Of a stretch of 64,000 nucleotides of DNA, positions 50,732-59,405 are shown in pieces; within the stretch, counting starts at the first letter, position 1, and the number at the start of each line of letters is the position of its first letter. A program made the translations under genes and the position numbers. Below the pieces are notes generated by a model. That model ran no database searches. It was not told the DNA's origin and was given only the letters and a program-made list of their open reading frames with translations. Origin of the DNA: Parabacteroides chinchillae (GTDB taxonomy: Bacteria > Bacteroidota > Bacteroidia > Bacteroidales > Tannerellaceae); the NCBI RefSeq assembly GCF_900108035.1, contig NZ_FNVS01000001.1:310001-374000 (forward strand), read 5' to 3'.

Positions 50732-50938
50732 CGAAAAATGATGCGTGATTATAAAACAGTCTTAGTAAATGAGACCTTCAAAATTTCATAGTTATAATTT
50801 TATTGGATCATAGTTATGACTTAAAAAAATCATAATAATGATTTTTTTTTTGCAGGAATTAATCTAATCACGCTTAAAAAAACGTATTCAATGAATGCAC
50901 CGTCAACAAAGGAGCTGAGCAAGGGCCAGTGTCCAAAA

Positions 50939-50985
50939 ATACCTACATCTAGGTATAAAACATATTGAGTTTTGCCGTACCTTTG
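50939..50985 (+). promoter_or_regulatory. feoAB promoter with adjacent 7-4-7 palindrome
   Basis: TACCTTTG (50978-50985) matches the -7 consensus 18 nt before the feoAB ATG. Upstream, ATACCTA-CATC-TAGGTAT (50939-50956) is a perfect 7-4-7 palindrome covering the expected -33 region. It is a good candidate for a metal-responsive operator; the regulator is not identified. Confidence 0.5.
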
Positions 50986-51003
50986 CAAAAGATATAGCAA
51001 ACT

Positions 51004-53487
51004 ATGAGACTATCAGAACTTCGTACAGGCGAAAAAGGGATTATCGTTAAGGTGATGGGACGCGGAGCCTTCCGCAAACGCATCATCGAAATGGGATTCA
51101 TCCGGGGGAAAGAGGTAGATGTTATTCAAAACGCACCTTTAAAAGACCCTATCCATTATCGGGTAATGGGCTACGATGTATCTCTACGAAGAAATGACGC
51201 GGCATTAATCGAAGTAGTAAGCACGGCCGAATTCCTGTCGAAGCAAATTAACAACGAAACAGACCCCCGTCCGGCGAACTCCTATATAACTTCTTTGAGC
51301 GAAGACTTGCGTGCCATAGCTTTGCATAAAGGAAAAACCATTAACGTAGCCCTGGTTGGAAACCCCAATTGCGGAAAAACGTCTTTATTCAACTTCGCAT
51401 CAGGAGCACATGAACATGTGGGGAATTATAGCGGCGTAACCGTTGATGCAAAAGAAGGGACATTCCAGCAAAACGGTTACACGTTCAGGATAGTAGACCT
51501 GCCGGGTACGTATTCATTGTCTGCCTACACACCGGAAGAGCTTTATGTAAGAAGCCACCTGAATGAAGCGCAGCCCGATGTGGTGATTAATGTCGTAGAC
51601 GCCTCCAATCTGGAACGCAACTTATACCTCACCTGCCAGCTTATCGACATGGATGTGCGTATGGTAATCGCCCTCAACATGTATGACGACCTGGAGCGGA
51701 AAGGAAACAAATTCGACCATGAATCGCTATCGCGCATGATCGGAGCGCCTATTGTACCAACCATCAGCAAGACAGGTTTTGGCATTGAAGATCTTTTCAA
51801 CCGGGTTATCAAAGTATATGAAGAAGAAGATCCTGTCTTACGACACATTCATATCAACTACGGCGAGGTCCTGGAAAAAGGCATCACAAACGTAAGAAAG
51901 GCACTCAAAGCAAATGGGAATGTGCCCAAAAGTATTTCTAAAAGATATTTGTCTATCAAACTACTTGAAGGCGATCACGAGATAGAAGCATTTGTAAAAG
52001 CCTTGCCCGGTTCGGAAATCATATTACAAGACAGAGACCGCAACATAGCCCAAATAGAAAATCTATTACAGGAAGACTGCGAAACGGCATTCACAAATGC
52101 CCGTTACGGCTTTATCTCCGGAGCTTTGCGCGAAACATTCGAGCAGAATAAGATAAAGGAAGCCAGCAGTACGCAGATTATAGACCTCTTTGTCACCCAC
52201 AAGGTGCTAGGCTTTCCCATCTTTATATTATTTATGTGGATTATGTTCGAAGCTACTTTCCGCCTGGGCGAATACCCGATGCAATGGATCGAATCGCTTG
52301 TTGGTCTTATCGGGAACTTCGTACGCAACTATATGGAAGAAGGACCGCTGAAAGACCTTTTGGTAGATGGTATCATTGGTGGTGTGGGAGGTGTTATCGT
52401 ATTCCTCCCGAATATTCTTATTCTGTACCTGTTTATTTCATTTATGGAAGATTCCGGTTATATGGCACGTGCCGCCTTCATCATGGATAAAATCATGCAC
52501 AAGATGGGATTACACGGCAAGTCGTTCATACCGCTTGTCATGGGTTTTGGCTGTAACGTTCCGGCCATTATGGCATCGCGTACGATTGAAAGCCGCAACA
52601 GCCGCATGATTACCATGCTGGTAAACCCACTGATGAGTTGCAGTGCACGGCTGCCGGTATATGTACTATTAACAGGAGCATTTTTTCCTAATAACGCAAG
52701 TGTCATATTATTGGCATTATATGTAACAGGTATTCTGTTGGCTGTCGTTATGGCACGCTTATTCAAACGTTTCCTTTTTAATGAAGAAGATGTGCCTTTT
52801 GTTATGGAGCTTCCTCCCTACCGCATGCCTACAGGAAAATCGATCATGATCCACATGTGGGAAAAAGCAAAACAATATCTGCACAAGATGGGAGGAGTCA
52901 TTTTATTCGCATCTATTATTATTTGGTTCTTAGGTTATTTTCCGCGTCACACGGAAAGTACGGATGCAATCAACCGGCAGATAGCAGAAGTTGAAAATGC
53001 AGAACTGGATTCTCAAGAAAAAGAAAAGACCATCGCTGAATTAGAACGCCTAAAAGCGATAGAACACCAGCAGAATTCATATATAGGACATATTGGCCAA
53101 GCTATTCAGCCGGCACTTCAGCCCTTGGGATTTGATTGGAAGATAAGTGTCAGCCTGCTTACCGGTATGGCGGCAAAAGAAGTTGTCGTTAGCACATTAA
53201 GCGTATTATACACCGGAGAAGCGGATGACAGCCAAATCTTATCGGAAAGGCTAAAGCAAGACCGCAATGCCGAAGGAAAATTAGTTTTTACACCTTTAGT
53301 GGCTATTAGCTTAATGTTATTTGTACTGATATATTTTCCATGTATAGCAACAATATCTGCAATAGTAAACGAATCGCGTTCCTGGAAATGGGGCGCATTT
53401 GTAATTGTCTACACATGTGTTCTGGCCTGGATCGTATCATTTACTGTATACCAAACAGGGCATTTCTTCATGGGGTTATTCAATTAA
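51004..53487 (+). CDS. feoB: FeoA-FeoB fusion, ferrous iron transporter
   Basis: 827 aa. Residues 1-75 are a FeoA SH3-like domain (LSELRTGEKGIIVKVMGRG). Next comes the FeoB G-domain with G1 GNPNCGKTSLF (119-129), switch region GNYSGVTVDAKEG, G3 DLPGTYSL and G4-like NMYDDLE. After a helical linker the membrane part has Gate motifs with conserved Cys (PLVMGFGCNVPAIMASRTIE and LVNPLMSCSARLPVY). It imports Fe2+ driven or gated by nucleotide hydrolysis. Fusion of FeoA to FeoB is typical of Bacteroidota. A small Cys-rich partner gene follows after 60 nt. Confidence 0.95.
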   Translation: MRLSELRTGEKGIIVKVMGRGAFRKRIIEMGFIRGKEVDVIQNAPLKDPIHYRVMGYDVSLRRNDAALIEVVSTAEFLSKQINNETDPRPANSYITSLSEDLRAIALHKGKTINVALVGNPNCGKTSLFNFASGAHEHVGNYSGVTVDAKEGTFQQNGYTFRIVDLPGTYSLSAYTPEELYVRSHLNEAQPDVVINVVDASNLERNLYLTCQLIDMDVRMVIALNMYDDLERKGNKFDHESLSRMIGAPIVPTISKTGFGIEDLFNRVIKVYEEEDPVLRHIHINYGEVLEKGITNVRKALKANGNVPKSISKRYLSIKLLEGDHEIEAFVKALPGSEIILQDRDRNIAQIENLLQEDCETAFTNARYGFISGALRETFEQNKIKEASSTQIIDLFVTHKVLGFPIFILFMWIMFEATFRLGEYPMQWIESLVGLIGNFVRNYMEEGPLKDLLVDGIIGGVGGVIVFLPNILILYLFISFMEDSGYMARAAFIMDKIMHKMGLHGKSFIPLVMGFGCNVPAIMASRTIESRNSRMITMLVNPLMSCSARLPVYVLLTGAFFPNNASVILLALYVTGILLAVVMARLFKRFLFNEEDVPFVMELPPYRMPTGKSIMIHMWEKAKQYLHKMGGVILFASIIIWFLGYFPRHTESTDAINRQIAEVENAELDSQEKEKTIAELERLKAIEHQQNSYIGHIGQAIQPALQPLGFDWKISVSLLTGMAAKEVVVSTLSVLYTGEADDSQILSERLKQDRNAEGKLVFTPLVAISLMLFVLIYFPCIATISAIVNESRSWKWGAFVIVYTCVLAWIVSFTVYQTGHFFMGLFN

Positions 53488-53547
53488 CACTCAATATGAG
53501 AACCGCAGATGTTCTCTTTTGTTATTATAAAAAGAAATCTGGAGATT

Positions 53548-53727
53548 ATGTGGCAAGAAATCGCAATTATTTTAATAGGGATAATAACTATTGCATACGT
53601 TGGTATGAAGTTCTATAAATCTCTCACCACCAAACGAAATCCGGAAAACCCTTGTTGCGGATGCAAAGGATGTAGTCTGAAGGAAGAAATAATGAAGAAA
53701 AGCATGAACGGAACCTGCAAAAAATAG
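53548..53727 (+). CDS. FeoB-associated Cys-rich membrane protein
   Basis: 59 aa. One N-terminal membrane helix (about residues 5-22, IAIILIGIITIAYVGM) precedes a short Cys-rich tail, NPCCGCKGCSLKEEI, with a further Cys near the C-terminus. This layout matches the small protein family found next to FeoB and thought to help iron handling, with the role not proven. The ATG at 53548 is preceded by CTGGAG and is preferred over an earlier ATG (53509). It is cotranscribed with feoAB. Confidence 0.85.
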   Translation: MWQEIAIILIGIITIAYVGMKFYKSLTTKRNPENPCCGCKGCSLKEEIMKKSMNGTCKK

Positions 53728-53732
53728 ATATG

Positions 53733-54464
53733 TCAGCGACCTTTACATTCTCCATAAACCAACCGTGGCAATAATTTGATAAAATTCCAATAACGGGGTA
53801 CATTCTTTTGAGGTTCTTCAAAAGCTCTATACAACCATTCCAACCGCAAATTCCTCATCCACTGAGGTGCACGCTTTACCGGCCCTGTTTTTGCCATAAA
53901 ATTAAATGCTGCACCAACGCCAAACATCACTCCTCTGTTTATCCGGGGAGATAGGTTAGCCATAAAAAACTCTTGTTTAGGTGCTCCTAGGGATACCCAT
54001 ATTATATCAGGTGCATATTTATTTATGTCTTCCGCTATTTCACTATAGTTAAAATCTTCAACTCTCCGAAACGGCAAGCTTTTAAAAGGCATATTTGCTA
54101 TATCAGAATCTATCAACGAAAGTTCTTGTCGCAATTTAGCGAGTATTTCATCCGTATTCCCTATAAAATATTGTTTATATTGCCTCTGATTAAGAAAATA
54201 GCAAAATAGGTCATTCCCAATGTACGAACAGAAATCCCTCTTATGTATTTTGCCCAATAACCACGCAATGTTAGATCCGTCGCAAACGTTTACTAACGCT
54301 CCATTTACAACTTTATTAAAAGCTTTATCTTTATTCGCTACAGCAAGATTATTACTTTCTATTGCACAAACATATCCTTTCTTATGCTCCTCTATCGTAT
54401 TCTTAATAATATGATGTACTTTATCTTTATCAAACTCCAGCAAAACATTAAAAAACTTCTCCAT
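53733..54464 (-). CDS. WecG/TagA/CpsF family glycosyltransferase
   Basis: 243 aa GT26 glycosyltransferase that adds ManNAc(A)-like sugars to a lipid-linked intermediate. The central IIWVSLGAPKQEFFMANL and VGAAFNFMAKTGPVKRAPQW are the family signatures, and WLYRAFEEPQKNVPRYWNF the usual C-terminus. It is the last gene of the right-hand capsule locus. Its stop lies only 5 nt from the end of the convergent Cys-rich protein gene, with no terminator between them. Confidence 0.9.
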   Translation of the reverse strand: MEKFFNVLLEFDKDKVHHIIKNTIEEHKKGYVCAIESNNLAVANKDKAFNKVVNGALVNVCDGSNIAWLLGKIHKRDFCSYIGNDLFCYFLNQRQYKQYFIGNTDEILAKLRQELSLIDSDIANMPFKSLPFRRVEDFNYSEIAEDINKYAPDIIWVSLGAPKQEFFMANLSPRINRGVMFGVGAAFNFMAKTGPVKRAPQWMRNLRLEWLYRAFEEPQKNVPRYWNFIKLLPRLVYGECKGR

Positions 54465-54476
54465 GCCAATAACCTT

Positions 54477-55706
54477 TTAAACTTTTTCTTTTTGTTCGGC
54501 TAGCAATTCTTGACATTGAGTTTTTTGAGCACTCAACAATAGTCCCAGAAACATCATAATAAAAAGACCTCTGTTACTAGTAAATGAAGCATCTGCAACA
54601 TTTTCTATAAATAAGAATCCAGCCGATAATATAAATATTACAAAATACTGTATGTTAGTTGTCTTGAACAAAAACGAAAATGTTTTCCGAAAAAGATAAA
54701 TCCAAAACAGAATAAATAAACAAACACCCACTATTCCGAATTGTGCCAGAGAGGGATAATAAGTATCGGCAACAAAGTACCAACCGCCTTGGGTCAATCC
54801 CCATACCCCGTCAATCCCATACTTAGTGTAAATATCAGAATAATACAACCCCGAAGCATGGGTAGCAAAGCTTGCCAGTCCTGATCCAAACGGGAAATAA
54901 TCTGTAAAAATATCGATTGATGTAGAATATAACACAAAACGGGCCAACAAATCTTTTTCATCACCTGTTAATGTCTGAATAAAATAAAGTTCCAGCTTTT
55001 CCTTTGCAACCCAGCATACGCCAACCAGAATCAAAACAGAAATTGTAATCGTTTTAAAATTCAATTTTATTTTGCTTACATCATTAAAATAAAAAACGAA
55101 GCATGCAGCCAATACAAAAAAGCCATAAAACTTAGAACGTCCGGAAAATAAGCCGATAGAAAGCATTAATACAAACACCAGTTTATCTTTAATTGTGTAT
55201 TTACTACAAAACAGATACACCAAAGACAGACAAACAGCAGATGCGGCATAGTTTGTTGGATGCTCCATTATTGTTTTAAAAATAAGAGGATCTACCAAAC
55301 TGTAAATTCCTATCGGAACTAACAGTATCCAGACAGCCAGACAAAATAGTTTTAATAATTCCTTTTGTTTCTCAGAAAACTTCGGCATCATTTGATAAGC
55401 AGCAAAAAATGCCAGATAAGGCTTCATCTGAATAATTAAATCAGTAAAAATACCTGCAGCAGTATTACTTTTGATATAAAAAGAATATCCCGTATAAAAG
55501 ACAAAACATCCAAGTGTAATAAAGAAAGCTTTATTAAACGGCCAAGTCTTGCACCGGCTAACAAAGAAAATATAAAAAACAAGAAGTACTAAGCCTAACA
55601 GTTCATCAGCACTCTTAAAACCAATTACGTTATATAATAAAACGCAAAAAATAAGAGATGCGACAAAGAAGTTATAAAAATGTTTATTTACAAAATCCTG
55701 AATCAT
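54477..55706 (-). CDS. O-antigen/capsule polymerase-like protein (Wzy/ligase type)
   Basis: 409 aa polytopic membrane protein with about 10-12 helices along the whole chain and one large periplasmic loop around residues 245-310 (YFPFGSGLASFATHASGLYY, WGLTQGGWYF). That loop and topology are typical of Wzy polymerases and O-antigen ligases, which share little sequence. In a Wzx-containing locus with a chain-length regulator, a polymerase role is the more likely reading. It lies 23 nt after the unknown gene at 55730 and 12 nt before WecG/TagA. Confidence 0.8.
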   Translation of the reverse strand: MIQDFVNKHFYNFFVASLIFCVLLYNVIGFKSADELLGLVLLVFYIFFVSRCKTWPFNKAFFITLGCFVFYTGYSFYIKSNTAAGIFTDLIIQMKPYLAFFAAYQMMPKFSEKQKELLKLFCLAVWILLVPIGIYSLVDPLIFKTIMEHPTNYAASAVCLSLVYLFCSKYTIKDKLVFVLMLSIGLFSGRSKFYGFFVLAACFVFYFNDVSKIKLNFKTITISVLILVGVCWVAKEKLELYFIQTLTGDEKDLLARFVLYSTSIDIFTDYFPFGSGLASFATHASGLYYSDIYTKYGIDGVWGLTQGGWYFVADTYYPSLAQFGIVGVCLFILFWIYLFRKTFSFLFKTTNIQYFVIFILSAGFLFIENVADASFTSNRGLFIMMFLGLLLSAQKTQCQELLAEQKEKV

Positions 55707-55729
55707 ATTTATTCTTTAATCTCCATTAT

Positions 55730-56770
55730 TTATTCACATTTACCGATAGCCTGAATTAGTGCATTAAGCACAAGCTTATCCGGCCTGAGATATTCATTAT
55801 AGTACTTCTTATTTTCCTGTTGCATTGTATACACAGCCTCCGGATGTTCCATTAAATAAGTAACATGCTGAATGCATTCGTCCACCGTATCAAACGATAA
55901 ATAATTTTTACCGTCTTCAAATGGACCGACAACATCATAGTGAAACTTTTCATTTACAATAGCCCTGCTGGCTGCTACATATTCTCCGGTTTTCCATCCG
56001 ATAGACTCATGAAGCCCCATAGAGCCAATGCAAATATCTGACAATTTCATCAATTTCAAATAATTATTCCGAATAGTATACCTACGGGGCATAATCAAAT
56101 CTTTACAGCATTTTTTCGCCAAATCGGAAAATTGTATTCCTCCTGTAAAATTACGGGGATATAATTTCTTCAACTCCCGGATTATTTGAATACGCATATC
56201 ATTAATATACTCTATTTCCTTATTAAATTCAGCACTTTGCTTTTCGTTGACTTCCCATAGCCTTGTAAAAAAGAGAACTTTCAGATTATCTTTTTTATAT
56301 TCAGGAGAGGCCTCAAAGACAGAAGGCACAAAATAAGTCGAAGGCTTTACACCCAATAAACGTTTTAAACAATCTTTTAAGGAATAATTATCGGAAGAAT
56401 CTATCGGATTCTTCCGATATGTTACATGATAATTAAATCCCAGCGGATTTAATTTATATCGATTTTTATCTGAAATCATCTGGTTTTTTTCTTTAGAAAA
56501 ACTACGTTTAAAGTAAAAATCCACATTATCCAAATAAGCTTCCACTTTTTTTATATCCCAATTATATCCATCCAGCAAATCAAATGCTATCACTTTATCA
56601 GAAACTCTGATCTCTACAATATGAGAATGAGGATAAAAAGATACTCGGTCGTAGCATAAATTCACAGACAAATCGATTACCCCTTCATTTTCCAACAATA
56701 ACAAGCCTGTTATAATAGCACTTGTATGCGGACTTTTGGATATTATATTTAAATCAACATGCTCTTTCAT
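55730..56770 (-). CDS. Capsule-locus protein of unknown function
   Basis: 346 aa soluble protein without a signature that I recognise. The first residues MKEHVDLNIISKSPHTSAII are followed by a mixed alpha/beta body. The segment SDICIGSMGLHESIGWKTGE with SRAIVNEKFHYDVVGPFEDG resembles the nucleotide-sugar-binding half of a GT-B enzyme but lacks clear motifs, so a divergent glycosyltransferase is possible. It lies 20 nt after a GT4 gene and 23 nt before the polymerase within the capsule operon. Confidence 0.65.
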   Translation of the reverse strand: MKEHVDLNIISKSPHTSAIITGLLLLENEGVIDLSVNLCYDRVSFYPHSHIVEIRVSDKVIAFDLLDGYNWDIKKVEAYLDNVDFYFKRSFSKEKNQMISDKNRYKLNPLGFNYHVTYRKNPIDSSDNYSLKDCLKRLLGVKPSTYFVPSVFEASPEYKKDNLKVLFFTRLWEVNEKQSAEFNKEIEYINDMRIQIIRELKKLYPRNFTGGIQFSDLAKKCCKDLIMPRRYTIRNNYLKLMKLSDICIGSMGLHESIGWKTGEYVAASRAIVNEKFHYDVVGPFEDGKNYLSFDTVDECIQHVTYLMEHPEAVYTMQQENKKYYNEYLRPDKLVLNALIQAIGKCE

Positions 56771-56790
56771 TCAGATATACTCTCCTAGCA

Positions 56791-57870
56791 TTATTTTTTT
56801 AATCTCATATAAAGATCGTTCATCTTCTTTAAATAGGAATCTAATGAATACGATTGATCTATTGTTTCTTTTGCCGCAACCGACAGTTTACGTAATAATG
56901 TCCTGTCTTTTATCAGCTTCAATAAAGTCTCTGTAATATCAGATGTTGAAGTAACCAAAAATCCATTTTCTCCCGATTTTACAACATCTGGCATAGAGCC
57001 GACAGGAGTAACAACCGGTACTACCAAGTTATTCATACTTTCTAACAAAGCCATTGGCAAACCTTCAAAATAAGAAGGTAATAAAAACACTTGGGAACGT
57101 TTTAAGATTTCCAGTTTTTCATTCCCATAAACTAGTCCTCTATCTATAAATTTATCTCCGATTCGTTTCCGGCATTCTTCAACAAACCAATCCCGATCGC
57201 TGCCTACTCCACATAAATTAAACTCAAAATCTTCACCTAAAGTATTTAGTTCAGTCAAAGATTCTAATATTTCAAGTAAACCTTTGTTTTTATCGATTCG
57301 CCCAAGATATAAAATTGAAGATTTTGCCTCGTATGCTTTATCTGAAAAAGAAATCGTTGAAGGCATTACCGCATTTGACAAAATATCAATACAACCTTGC
57401 TGCACATTATATAAATCAGAAAGAGACTTTCTCTCTAATTCACTCAGAACAAGAATCTGGTTAGCATGTCTAAGTAAATAATCAATAATCAATTTTAATA
57501 GTTTATTAGCAGGTTTTGTTTTAACAAAACGTCCTCCATGAATATGCAATATGACAGGATAAGATTTTACTATCAGCAAATAATAGATTATCATATCACG
57601 GAATAACGAAAACGGTTCAAAACCAATGTTAAAATGAACAATATCAATTGAATTATCAGACAAGCATTTCAACAAACGAAACGGCGTCATCATCTGTTTC
57701 AGCAACCATCCCAAATTCCTGTTTTCCGTATCTTTTTTTCCTTGCAGGAAAGGTATATAATTAATTTCCTTATTGTACTCCAACAACAAACGTGTAACCG
57801 AAGATATTCCACTAATATTATCTTCCGGATTCAGAGACGGCGTTATAATCAAAACATTTTTTTTGTTCAT
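56791..57870 (-). CDS. Glycosyltransferase family 4 protein
   Basis: 359 aa GT-B glycosyltransferase. NKKNVLIITPSLNPEDNISG begins the acceptor domain, and SSILYLGRIDKNKGLLEIL opens the donor domain. VFLLPSYFEGLPMALLESM carries the E-x7-E donor site, followed by GVITVVGS-like VTPVGSMPDVV. It overlaps the upstream flippase by 4 nt (ATGA). The sugars are unknown. Confidence 0.88.
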   Translation of the reverse strand: MNKKNVLIITPSLNPEDNISGISSVTRLLLEYNKEINYIPFLQGKKDTENRNLGWLLKQMMTPFRLLKCLSDNSIDIVHFNIGFEPFSLFRDMIIYYLLIVKSYPVILHIHGGRFVKTKPANKLLKLIIDYLLRHANQILVLSELERKSLSDLYNVQQGCIDILSNAVMPSTISFSDKAYEAKSSILYLGRIDKNKGLLEILESLTELNTLGEDFEFNLCGVGSDRDWFVEECRKRIGDKFIDRGLVYGNEKLEILKRSQVFLLPSYFEGLPMALLESMNNLVVPVVTPVGSMPDVVKSGENGFLVTSTSDITETLLKLIKDRTLLRKLSVAAKETIDQSYSLDSYLKKMNDLYMRLKK

Positions 57871-59405
57871 AGACTTTCCTTCCTCATACCAAAAATAAAT
57901 AACAATGACTTTTCCAACAAGGGGAAAGTACTAAAATAACGGACTATATCTTTCTGTACAACCAACTTGAAGATACGCACAAAAACAACATATATAACCA
58001 ATAAAACGACCGGATATAATACTATATCTACAACAGAAAATGGAAGTAGCATCCTGATACAGCCTCCGGCAATCAACAAAGTAACAAATAACAGAAACAT
58101 TTTAATATAAAAAAAATATTCGCTTTGAAGTTCTGATAAGATATATTTTCTCAAATAAAAATCAGATAACAAATATGAGCAAAAATAAGCAATACTATTT
58201 GATATAAGTATTGTATATAAACCACATGTGTTATATAAACAGAAAAAGACCAATACATTCACAACCACATTTGTACATTGTATCCATACGGTTTTTCCTG
58301 CTAATGATTTTGTATATAAATATTGATATATCGGATATGTTGGAGGTACCAGCAACAAAAAGCCGCCACATAAAACAGCTACAAACAAAGATAAATCCTC
58401 CAAGTTGTCATCACCCATCCACAGATATATCAACACTTTTGATATAAATATAAAAATCAAAGAAAAAGGAATAACCACCAAATGTATTTTTTTAGTCATA
58501 TCTGCTACCACTTCGTATAAGTGTCTGGTGTTTTTTGAATTTGCAATATACGGACCCAAAGGATAGATAGCCTTACTAAATAAGCTGGCAATTTGCCCGC
58601 GTATTCGTAACGCCACATCAAACAAAGCCACAGCATTTAATCCTATAAATTTTGATATCAGTATTTTAGAGAGAGGCTCAAAAAACAAATTCAACACACT
58701 TGCCGAAAATATCTTTGAACTATAAACTATCTGTTTATAAAATATACGTTTCCATTGTTTTCTTATACCATTAATACGGTAAGTTCCCCATAGTTTAAAA
58801 GCGACACCTACAGTCATTACAAACCACAATAAAGAAGCTATGACTGATATTACCCCGATTCCTGTTAGGCCATAACCTTTTATGGCTACAAATAGCAACC
58901 CCAACCAATATATTATACTATATATTAACCGCGTAAAACTATTTATATATACTTTTTGCAAAGAATCCAATACAGAGGCAAAAGACATTCCCAATATCAT
59001 AAACGCATTAGAAAACAATACGCAACGGAAAAAAACAACCGCCTCATCATAATAATAAATCGGAATATTCAGAACACTTAGCAAAACTGTTCTCTCTATA
59101 CTTAACAGAACAGCTATTAAAACGCAAAGTAATGTAAGCTTAATACTCAACGCAACAAAAATATCAAAATTAGATTCTTGTGTTTTTCCCTGATTCGATA
59201 AATATACGATCAAAGCTCTATCCATCCCCAGGTCGGCCAATGTCCCTAAATTAGAAACAACAGATAAAACGGCAAAAACGCCATATACCTCCAAGCCCAA
59301 TTTTGATATTAAAACGGGCACACAGAGGAAAGTCAATACAGCTGTTATAAACAATTGTAGAACTCCACTCAAAGAATTCCTTATCAAAAGTTTTTTATCA
59401 TTCAT
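57867..59405 (-). CDS. Lipid-linked oligosaccharide flippase (Wzx type)
   Basis: 512 aa membrane protein with about 12-14 helices along the chain, of the MATE/MOP exporter superfamily, as in Wzx and RfbX. The N-terminal KLLIRNSLSGVLQLFITAVL and LADLGMDRALIVYLSNQGK resemble the usual start of capsule flippases. It would turn lipid-linked repeat units to the periplasmic face for polymerisation. It overlaps the FrhB-like gene at its 5' end and the GT4 gene at its 3' end, each by 4 nt. Confidence 0.88.
   Translation of the reverse strand: MNDKKLLIRNSLSGVLQLFITAVLTFLCVPVLISKLGLEVYGVFAVLSVVSNLGTLADLGMDRALIVYLSNQGKTQESNFDIFVALSIKLTLLCVLIAVLLSIERTVLLSVLNIPIYYYDEAVVFFRCVLFSNAFMILGMSFASVLDSLQKVYINSFTRLIYSIIYWLGLLFVAIKGYGLTGIGVISVIASLLWFVMTVGVAFKLWGTYRINGIRKQWKRIFYKQIVYSSKIFSASVLNLFFEPLSKILISKFIGLNAVALFDVALRIRGQIASLFSKAIYPLGPYIANSKNTRHLYEVVADMTKKIHLVVIPFSLIFIFISKVLIYLWMGDDNLEDLSLFVAVLCGGFLLLVPPTYPIYQYLYTKSLAGKTVWIQCTNVVVNVLVFFCLYNTCGLYTILISNSIAYFCSYLLSDFYLRKYILSELQSEYFFYIKMFLLFVTLLIAGGCIRMLLPFSVVDIVLYPVVLLVIYVVFVRIFKLVVQKDIVRYFSTFPLLEKSLLFIFGMRKESL

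Larger units (their letters stand above)
50703..51003. other. Divergent folK/feoAB intergenic region with repeats
   Basis: 301 nt without a gene. It holds a folK -7 element (TAACTTTG on the minus strand, 50724-50731), outer inverted repeats GCGTGATTA/TAATCACGC (50743-50751 with 50865-50873) and direct repeats TCATAGTTAT (50786-50795 and 50808-50817). ATCATAATAATGAT (50829-50842) is followed by a T-run, and the feoAB promoter region lies at 50939-50985. Confidence 0.6.

Noticed and set aside
50823-50851. Terminator reading from the folK side
   Set aside because: The stem AAAATCAT/ATGATTTT with a T-run looks like an intrinsic terminator, but no upstream plus-strand gene reaches it: the last plus-strand gene ends at 50354 and folK is transcribed away. 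A regulatory role is more likely.
53728-53732. Missing terminator between the feo and capsule operons
   Set aside because: Only 5 nt separate the convergent genes, so any terminator must lie inside coding sequence; no hairpin was found and the point is not informative.
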